Assembly (NCBI GenBank): GCA_003456055.1
Contig: DMPG01000028.1
Location: 1 to 8,636, forward strand
Direction of reading: 5' to 3'
From: Bacteroidota bacterium
Lineage (GTDB): Bacteria > Bacteroidota > Ignavibacteria > UBA10030 > UBA8401
DNA: 8,636 nucleotides
The notes under the pieces: model-generated
What the model was told of the DNA's origin: nothing
Databases searched by the model: none
What the model saw: only the letters and a program-made list of their open reading frames with translations
Position numbers and translations under genes: made by a program
Shown: piece by piece, positions 1-4,745 of the stretch
Layout of the letters: each line of letters starts with the position of its first letter
Numbering within the stretch: the stretch's first letter is position 1

Positions 1-57
1 AAGATTTTTTACTTAAATGAAACAACATCAAAAGGTTCTTATAATGGGCATCTCTAA
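1..57 (+). CDS. possible C-terminal tail of an upstream gene (partial)
   Basis: Frame 1 is open from the first base to a TAA at 55-57 and would encode the tail KIFYLNETTSKGSYNGHL. The other two forward frames close within the first 20 bases or so. Only 18 codons are visible, with no recognisable domain, so this may be the end of a gene that begins before the window or simply chance. The codons used (AAT, ACA, GGT, TCA) are unremarkable for the window. No terminator stem directly follows; the next structure is the palindromic repeat beginning at 68. Confidence 0.3.
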   Translation, partial: KIFYLNETTSKGSYNGHL

Positions 58-67
58 AAATATCTCC

Positions 68-160
68 GTCATTGCGAGGGAGCGAAGCGACCGAAGCAAT
101 CTTCCATTTATAAAACAAGATTGCTTCGTCCCGATTAATAACTTCGGGACTCGCAATGAC
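68..160. repeat. REP/MITE-like nested palindromic repeat (GTCATTGCGAG type)
   Basis: The outer arms GTCATTGCGAG (68-78) and CTCGCAATGAC (150-160) are perfect 11-bp inverted repeats. Inside them, GAAGCAATCTT (93-103) pairs with AAGATTGCTTC (117-127), and GTCCCGA (128-134) pairs with TCGGGAC (144-150), so the unit can fold into a branched hairpin. Very similar GTCATTGCGAG...GAAGCAATC units are known as dispersed intergenic repeats in many unrelated bacteria. No coding potential is seen. It probably sits as a non-autonomous element or folds in the flanking transcript. Confidence 0.8.
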
Positions 161-287
161 TTTTAATTAGGATAAATTTAAACGAAGATTCATTCCCGAA
201 CAACACTATTTTCAAATGTTCATTATATTTCGGACGAAAAACTCTCTATTTTTTCGTATATTATTTAAACATCCTTAAAAACTCAAA

Positions 288-336
288 AAACCTTGCGAAG
301 GTTTTATATTTTTTGCATACAACCTTCGCAAGGTTT
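288..336. repeat. compound palindrome with AACCTT-nnn-AAGGTT arms
   Basis: The left arm AAACCTTGCGAAGGTT (288-303) and the right arm AACCTTCGCAAGGTTT (321-336) are perfect 16-bp inverted repeats around a 17-nt AT-rich loop. Each arm is also a quasi-palindrome (AACCTT, 3 nt, AAGGTT), so in RNA the arms can pair with each other or each can fold alone. It ends 49 nt before the chosen U32 start codon. AACCTT/AAGGTT palindromes occur as dispersed repeats in Bacteroidota-type genomes. It could be a repeat, a terminator for an upstream transcript, or leader structure for the next gene. Confidence 0.75.
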
Positions 337-385
337 GTCGTACGGTACCATTTTTACTCTCATTTTAAGAATTGACGATACACAA

Positions 386-1639
386 ATGAAGACAACTATT
401 GAAATAATGTCCCCTGCCGGTTCGTGGGAAGCTTTATCTGCAGCGTTGCACGCCGGCGCAGATTCCATCTATTTCGGGGTGGAACAGTTGAACATGCGCG
501 CAAAATCATCCAATAATTTTACCGTTGATGATCTTCCGAAAGTTGCGGAACTGTGCGCTCAATACAACGCAAAGTCGTACATCACACTCAACACGATCAT
601 GTATGATCACGATCTGCAATTGATGCGGAGTATTGTCGACGCGGCAAAAGCAACCGGGATCACTGCCGTCATCGCATCGGATCACGCGGTGTTGATGTAC
701 GCAAAAAAGAAGAATATGGAAGTCCATATTTCTACGCAGACGAACATCACCAATATCGAAACAATAGAATTCTTTTCTGTCTTTGCCGATGTTGTTGTTC
801 TGTCGCGCGAACTTTCCCTTTCTCAGGTCTCTGATATTACGCGGGAGGTCAAGCGAAGAAATATCTGCGGACCTTCCGGAAAATTAATTCAGGTTGAAGT
901 CTTCGCTCACGGTGCGCTTTGTATGGCTGTCTCCGGAAAATGTTATCTCAGTCTGCATTCTCATTTTTCTTCCGCCAACCGCGGCGCATGCATTCAAAAC
1001 TGCAGACGCGATTATATTGTCACGGATAAAGAAACTGGATATGAACTGGAGATCGACAACGAATATATCATGTCCGCAAAAGATCTCTGCACGATTGGTT
1101 TCTTAGACAAGATCATCGCTGCCGGAGTTGAGGTATTGAAGATCGAAGGACGCGGTCGCTCCGCTGATTATGTTCACACAACAACAAAATGTTACAAAGA
1201 AGCTGTTATTGCAATTGCCGAAGGGACATATACAGAAGAAAAGATCCATCGGTGGACTGAAGAACTTTCCACCGTATATAATCGCGGATTCTGGTATGGA
1301 TATTATCTTGGACGAACAATGGGTGAATGGAGCAGTTCCGATGAGTCCCAATCAACAAAACGAAAGGTCTATCTCGGCAAGGGATTGAATTATTTTGACA
1401 AACCGAAGATCGGATATTTCAAGATCGAAGCGCAGTCAATAAATGTCGGTGATGAAATTATCATTACCGGTCCGACCACAGGCTATGTTCATGCAGTTGT
1501 ATCGGAATTGAGAGTAAATGATATTCTAGTTCAGCAGGCATCCAAAGGAGATTGTGTTACTATTCCCATCGAAGAAGTGATTCGTCCTTCGGATTCGATC
1601 TATAAATTGGTGGATAGCAGAACGGGAAACTCAAAATAG
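386..1639 (+). CDS. U32-family protein (tRNA/rRNA hydroxylase-like, annotated peptidase U32)
   Basis: The predicted protein has 417 aa. Its N-terminal half is a U32 TIM-barrel-type domain opening with SPAGSWEALSAALHAGADSIYFG, followed by the conserved stretch VVLSREL. The four family cysteines are at about C179, C186 (HGALCMAVSGKC), C202 and C206 (NRGACIQNCR). Characterised relatives (E. coli TrhP/YegQ and RlhA, UbiU/UbiV; B. subtilis TrhP proteins) are Fe-S enzymes of RNA or ubiquinone hydroxylation, and TrhP/RlhA act with prephenate on tRNA U34 or 23S rRNA. The length and the beta-rich C-terminal part (about 345-410) fit the TrhP-like group, so ho5U34 formation is the best guess and proteolysis is unlikely. 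An open frame continues upstream to a TTG at 293 inside the palindrome; ATG 386 is preferred because family homology begins there. ATG 407 is also possible. A ferredoxin gene follows after 7 nt. Confidence 0.93.
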   Translation: MKTTIEIMSPAGSWEALSAALHAGADSIYFGVEQLNMRAKSSNNFTVDDLPKVAELCAQYNAKSYITLNTIMYDHDLQLMRSIVDAAKATGITAVIASDHAVLMYAKKKNMEVHISTQTNITNIETIEFFSVFADVVVLSRELSLSQVSDITREVKRRNICGPSGKLIQVEVFAHGALCMAVSGKCYLSLHSHFSSANRGACIQNCRRDYIVTDKETGYELEIDNEYIMSAKDLCTIGFLDKIIAAGVEVLKIEGRGRSADYVHTTTKCYKEAVIAIAEGTYTEEKIHRWTEELSTVYNRGFWYGYYLGRTMGEWSSSDESQSTKRKVYLGKGLNYFDKPKIGYFKIEAQSINVGDEIIITGPTTGYVHAVVSELRVNDILVQQASKGDCVTIPIEEVIRPSDSIYKLVDSRTGNSK

Positions 1640-1646
1640 AGATCGA

Positions 1647-1886
1647 ATGATTCGAATTATTCACTTACGGGAAAAATGTATCGGATGCAATGCGTGTGTG
1701 GAACTTGCACCAGACCGATGGAAAATGTCAAGAAAAGACGGAAAAAGCGTTCTTGTTGACGGCGAAGAGAATAATGGAATCTTTATGACGTTCGTTGGCG
1801 ATGATGAATTAAAAAAGAACCTGCTTGCTGCAAAGATGTGCCCGACGAACATTATTAAAGTAGAAAAAGTGCATAAGAAATCATAA
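1647..1886 (+). CDS. single-cluster [4Fe-4S] ferredoxin
   Basis: A 79-aa protein with C11-x2-C14-x2-C17 near the N-terminus and a fourth cysteine at C65 followed by proline (MCPTN). This is the ligand set of a monocluster [4Fe-4S] ferredoxin. It has no signal peptide or membrane segment, so it should be a soluble cytoplasmic electron carrier. The middle portion (about 23-60) is acidic and variable. It starts 7 nt after the U32 stop codon on the same strand, so the two genes are almost certainly co-transcribed. This suggests, as inference only, that it supplies electrons to, or shares Fe-S maturation with, the U32 protein. No strong ribosome binding site is visible, and translational coupling to the upstream gene is plausible. 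Confidence 0.92.
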   Translation: MIRIIHLREKCIGCNACVELAPDRWKMSRKDGKSVLVDGEENNGIFMTFVGDDELKKNLLAAKMCPTNIIKVEKVHKKS

Positions 1887-1975
1887 ATTAAAGATATTTG
1901 TTTATCCTCAGGTATATATCATGTCGTTTTCCAACAGTTAACTTTTCGATCATCCCGACAGCGGTAAACAAATGC

Positions 1976-2006
1976 TTGTAACATTCCCGCAACATCTGTA
2001 AATTTG
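1976..2006 (+). promoter_or_regulatory. putative Bacteroidota-type promoter for mntA-hepT
   Basis: TTG at 1976-1978 is followed after 20 nt by TAAATTTG at 1999-2006. This matches the TTG / TAnnTTTG pattern of the Bacteroidota primary sigma factor. It ends only 8 nt before the mntA ATG at 2015, so the transcript would have almost no leader, consistent with the lack of a Shine-Dalgarno there. It was called by eye from one match and is unproven. Confidence 0.45.
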
Positions 2007-2014
2007 ACTAATCT

Positions 2015-2305
2015 ATGATACAATCGACCCCCATACAACAATACCGACAAGAAATTCTTTCCCTTGCACAAAAACATGGTGTAACAAACATTAAAGTGTT
2101 CGGTTCATTTGCACGCGGCGAAGCACAAGAAAAAAGCGATGTAGATTTTCTGGTTGAAATTGAAAAGAACCGAAGCCTGCTTGATATCGGGCTTCTTGTT
2201 ATGGATTTACAGGATTTGCTTCATCGCAAAGTTGATATTGTTGAACCAAACGGATTGCACAGTTTGATTCGTGAAAAAATTCTTAGAGAAGCCATTCCGG
2301 TATGA
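2015..2305 (+). CDS. mntA: MntA-type minimal nucleotidyltransferase (antitoxin)
   Basis: A 96-aa protein with the hallmark of minimal nucleotidyltransferases of the pol-beta fold: GSFARG at 30-35 and the full GSx10DxD motif (G30, S31, D42, D44). The likely third metal-binding aspartate is D74, in KVDIVEP. In characterised MntA-HepT pairs this enzyme uses ATP to add AMP units to a tyrosine of the HEPN toxin and so silences its RNase activity. The motif is intact, so the enzyme looks active. The gene overlaps hepT by four bases (ATGA, 2302-2305), the usual arrangement of this toxin-antitoxin system. A TTG-N20-TAAATTTG promoter candidate lies just upstream, and no Shine-Dalgarno is visible. The module could serve as a toxin-antitoxin or phage-defence unit; the pairing is certain, the physiological role is not. 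Confidence 0.93.
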   Translation: MIQSTPIQQYRQEILSLAQKHGVTNIKVFGSFARGEAQEKSDVDFLVEIEKNRSLLDIGLLVMDLQDLLHRKVDIVEPNGLHSLIREKILREAIPV

Positions 2306-2640
2306 AAAAGGATCAATTGTATCTTGTTCATATTATAGAATGTATTGAACGCATTGAGCAGTACAAACCACCTTCATTGAACAATTTTCTTTCCGACATC
2401 AAAACTCAAGATGCAATCATCCGCAATCTTCAGATCCTTGCCGAATCAAGCCAGCGGATTTCGCAAGAGACAAAAATTTCTTTCCCTGACATCTCATGGA
2501 GAGGAATTGCAGGATTTCGCAATCTTCTCGTCCACGATTATCTTTCGATCAATATTGAAAGAGTGTGGTTAATCATTGACAACGATTTGCCTGGACTTAA
2601 AACTGGAATCCAGAATATATTATCATCCTATGAAAAATAA
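2302..2640 (+). CDS. hepT: HepT-type HEPN (DUF86) ribonuclease toxin
   Basis: A 112-aa, mostly helical protein of the HEPN/DUF86 family. The catalytic and modification motif Rx4HxY is present as RNLLVHDY (R73, H78, Y80). In the Shewanella system R and H form the RNase active site, and the motif tyrosine is the residue that MntA AMPylates. GIAGFRN just before the motif is also typical of the family. The start ATG overlaps the mntA stop codon, so translation is probably coupled. The 3' end overlaps the adenosine deaminase start by 11 bases if ATG 2630 is used there, which is tighter than expected for a self-contained toxin-antitoxin cassette. All key residues are intact, so an active toxin is expected. 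Confidence 0.93.
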   Translation: MKKDQLYLVHIIECIERIEQYKPPSLNNFLSDIKTQDAIIRNLQILAESSQRISQETKISFPDISWRGIAGFRNLLVHDYLSINIERVWLIIDNDLPGLKTGIQNILSSYEK

Positions 2641-3724
2641 TCCTATGCAGCTCTCAAAAGATTTTATCCGAACAATCCCCAAAGTGTTGCTTCACGATCA
2701 TCTCGACGGCGGCGTTCGTCCGCTAACAGTGATCGAACTTGCCAAAGAACAAAAATATGACAAGCTCCCCACCAGCGATCCGGGTGAATTGGATCAATGG
2801 TTCCAGCGCGGAGCGCAGCGCGGAAGTCTGCCGTTATTCTTAGAAGGATTTGAACATACCTGCGGAGTGATGCAGACTGAAGACGCACTCGAGCGCGTCG
2901 CTTATGAGACTGTTGAAGATATGAAAAAAGATGGTGTCGTTTATTTTGAGACACGATTCGCTCCGATGTTCCATACCGGTAAAGGACTTTCTACCTCTCG
3001 AGTCGTTAAAGCAGTTCTTAAAGGATTGGAACGAGGAAAAAAAGAATTTGGCGTTCACTATGGAGTGTTGATCTGCGCCATGAGACATATGGAACCAAGC
3101 GTATCCGTGGAAGTTGCTGAACTTGCCGTTGAATTCCGTAATCAGGGCGTTGTCGGTTTCGATCTTGCCGGTGAAGAAGGCGGTTATCCGCCAAAAAAAC
3201 ATGTCGATGCATTCCACTACATCCAGCGGGAAAATTTCAACATCACCATTCACGCCGGCGAAGCATTCGGAAAAGAATCAATTTGGCAGGCAATTCAATG
3301 GTGCGGTGCGCATCGTATCGGTCACGGAACACGATTGATTGAAGATATGAAAGTGAAAGATGGCGAAGTATTAAGCATGGGAACACTGGCGCAGTATGTT
3401 CTGGATAAACGCATTCCAATCGAGATCTGCCTGACCAGTAATCTTCACACCGGAGCGATACGGACGATCGAGGAACATCCGTTCCCGATCTATCATAAAT
3501 ATAAATTCCGGTTGACGCTGAATACCGATGATCGCCTGATGAGCGGAATTACACTGACGGATGAATATCATCTTGCACACGAAAAGTTCGGACTCGATCT
3601 GAACGCACTTGAAAAGATCACCATCAATGCGATGAAATCAGCATTCATTCCGTACAAGGATAGAATTAAGATCATCTACGATGTTCTCAAACCGGGATAT
3701 ACTGAGGCTCGAAAACGACTGTGA
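2630..3724 (+). CDS. add: adenosine deaminase
   Basis: A 364-aa amidohydrolase that converts adenosine and deoxyadenosine to inosine and deoxyinosine in purine salvage. The zinc and catalytic residues of the family are all present: HDHLDGG (H22, H24), HAGE (H208, E211), RIGHGTRL (H232), and LNTDD (D300, D301). TSNLHTG before the last motif is also conserved. The N-terminus (LLHDHLDGGVRP, then LPTSDPGELDQWF) resembles the bacterial, actinobacterial-style subgroup more than the mammalian enzyme. ATG 2630, inside the end of hepT, was chosen because it gives the longest supported N-terminus; ATG 2645 (MQLSKDF) is equally possible and would avoid the overlap. The stop codon at 3722-3724 touches the inverted repeat of the following GxxExxY gene. 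It is probably transcribed with mntA-hepT. Confidence 0.96.
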   Translation: MKNNPMQLSKDFIRTIPKVLLHDHLDGGVRPLTVIELAKEQKYDKLPTSDPGELDQWFQRGAQRGSLPLFLEGFEHTCGVMQTEDALERVAYETVEDMKKDGVVYFETRFAPMFHTGKGLSTSRVVKAVLKGLERGKKEFGVHYGVLICAMRHMEPSVSVEVAELAVEFRNQGVVGFDLAGEEGGYPPKKHVDAFHYIQRENFNITIHAGEAFGKESIWQAIQWCGAHRIGHGTRLIEDMKVKDGEVLSMGTLAQYVLDKRIPIEICLTSNLHTGAIRTIEEHPFPIYHKYKFRLTLNTDDRLMSGITLTDEYHLAHEKFGLDLNALEKITINAMKSAFIPYKDRIKIIYDVLKPGYTEARKRL

Positions 3725-3755
3725 TTGCTCAAATTACGCAGATTTCTACGCAGAT
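3723..3755 (+). repeat. left imperfect terminal inverted repeat of GxxExxY unit
   Basis: This segment contains two copies of CGCAGAT (3737-3743 and 3749-3755) and matches the reverse complement of 4143-4175. The inner 23 nt (3733-3755 against 4143-4165) agree at 19 positions; the outer 10 agree at 6. It begins within the adenosine deaminase stop codon and ends in the ATG of the GxxExxY gene. Confidence 0.6.
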
Positions 3756-4182
3756 GAAAAAAATATTTACGGAGGAGAATTACCCTCTAAAGGATTTAAC
3801 GGAAAAGATTATAGCTGCGGCGTTCAAAGTACACAATACTCTTGGTTCAGGATTTGTTGAAAAGGTTTATGAAAATGCTCTCGTTGAAGAATTAAGAATT
3901 AAGGGATACGATATTGAACAACAGAAACGAATTCATATCAAATATAATGAGAATCCGGTTGGTGATTTTATCGTTGACATTGTCGTAGACCATTCAGTAA
4001 TCCTTGAAATAAAAGCTGTAAAACATTTAGAAGAATCGTTCAACTCTAAATTACTGCATTATCTTAAAGCAACAGAATTTCAAGTAGGATTACTTCTCAA
4101 TTTTGGCACAAGCGTTTCAATTCGAAGAAAAATATATTCTCAATCTGCGGTTAAATCTGCGCAATCAGTGAAATCAAAATGA
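3754..4182 (+). CDS. GxxExxY family protein (PD-(D/E)XK nuclease-like, PDDEXK_3)
   Basis: A 142-aa protein with the family signature GxxExxY at G33-E36-Y39 (GFVEKVY), preceded by AAFKVHNTLGSG. The putative PD-(D/E)XK core includes aspartates D71/D75 (GDFIVDIVV) and the E85-x-K87 pair (LEIKAV). The family is widespread, its function is unknown, and nuclease activity is only predicted from fold. ATG 3754 is preferred; an in-frame GTG at 3721, overlapping the add stop codon, would add 11 residues encoded by repeat sequence. The last 14 residues or so (SQSAVKSAQSVKSK) are encoded mostly by the right inverted repeat and are probably not part of the fold. The stop overlaps the sixA start (ATGA, 4179-4182). 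The gene looks more AT-rich than add, suggesting it is an acquired unit. Confidence 0.88.
   Translation: MKKIFTEENYPLKDLTEKIIAAAFKVHNTLGSGFVEKVYENALVEELRIKGYDIEQQKRIHIKYNENPVGDFIVDIVVDHSVILEIKAVKHLEESFNSKLLHYLKATEFQVGLLLNFGTSVSIRRKIYSQSAVKSAQSVKSK
4143..4175 (-). repeat. right imperfect terminal inverted repeat of GxxExxY unit
   Basis: Read on the minus strand, this segment carries the same two CGCAGAT-type blocks as the left copy; on the + strand they appear as ATCTGCG (4143-4149 and 4155-4161). It encodes the low-complexity C-terminal tail of the GxxExxY protein and ends four bases before the sixA ATG. Confidence 0.6.
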
Positions 4183-4664
4183 TTTTATTTTTCCTTAGAC
4201 ATGGCGAAGCAGGAATGAACTTCCCTTCCGATTTTGAACGAGAATTGACCGACGGCGGTATTGGTGCGTCTCACAGCATCGGAGGGTTTTGTAAAAAAAC
4301 AGGTATTACGTTCACTCACATTATCTCAAGCCCGTTAATGAGAGCAAAACAAACTGCCCAAGTGATCGTACAAAAATTTCCTGGCATGACGATGGAGGAA
4401 TCAGAACTTCTCACACCGAATGCTGACCCGAAGAACCTGTTCAATTTTTTACGTTCGTTTACATCGAGCAGTAAAATTCTTCTTGTTACACACGAACCAT
4501 TTGTTAGTAATTTCATTTCAACGTTAATAAGTGGAACGGAAACAGTAAATATTATCATGAGACCAACAACCTTTGCCTGCGTTGAAACTACCGGTTCGCC
4601 GGCACGCGGTAATGGAAAATTACTTTGGTTAGTTCCGTCCGAACTCATTCAGCAAATAGTTTGA
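4179..4664 (+). CDS. sixA: SixA-type phosphohistidine phosphatase
   Basis: A 161-aa member of the histidine phosphatase (phosphoglycerate mutase-like) superfamily, and of its short SixA branch. The N-terminal catalytic motif LRHGEA places the nucleophile at H8 with R7 beside it. R55 (SSPLMRAKQTA) and H105 (VTHEP) complete the phosphate pocket. SixA of E. coli removes phosphate from histidine on phosphotransfer domains (ArcB, and NPr of the nitrogen PTS). The natural partner here is unknown, and no sensor kinase lies in the window. Length and motif spacing fit SixA rather than the longer metabolic mutases. Translation probably couples to the preceding gene through the ATGA overlap; no ribosome binding site is evident. 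Before the GxxExxY unit was present, sixA may have followed add directly. Confidence 0.9.
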   Translation: MILFFLRHGEAGMNFPSDFERELTDGGIGASHSIGGFCKKTGITFTHIISSPLMRAKQTAQVIVQKFPGMTMEESELLTPNADPKNLFNFLRSFTSSSKILLVTHEPFVSNFISTLISGTETVNIIMRPTTFACVETTGSPARGNGKLLWLVPSELIQQIV

Positions 4665-4703
4665 TGGTATTGTTCAAAAATCATCTGTAAAACTATTCTT
4701 TTG

Positions 4704-4721
4704 GAATTTTTATAAAAATTC
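4704..4721. promoter_or_regulatory. 18-nt perfect palindrome upstream of glgP
   Basis: GAATTTTTATAAAAATTC is a perfect palindrome centred 24 nt before base 4737 and ending 24 nt before the glgP ATG at 4746. It lies in the only non-coding gap (4665-4745) between sixA and glgP, where a glgP promoter would be expected. It could be an operator for a dimeric regulator. Its AT-only core means chance or simple promoter AT-richness cannot be excluded. Confidence 0.35.
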
Positions 4722-4745
4722 AGTTCCTTATAAAGATTTATTACT

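Noticed and set aside
235..256. CGAAAAA...TTTTTCG stem as a terminator
   Set aside because: The stem is almost entirely A/T with one GC step pair and no GC-rich core. Simple base composition could explain it.
293..385. TTG 293 as the start of the U32 gene
   Set aside because: The added 31 residues are encoded by the palindromic repeat and are not family-like; ATG 386 directly precedes the conserved region.
2840..3253. 137-aa minus-strand ORF inside add
   Set aside because: Shadow of the add coding frame. add carries all catalytic motifs, and this ORF has none.
3721..3753. GTG 3721 as the start of the GxxExxY gene
   Set aside because: The extra 11 residues come from repeat sequence and lie outside the family homology; ATG 3754 fits better.
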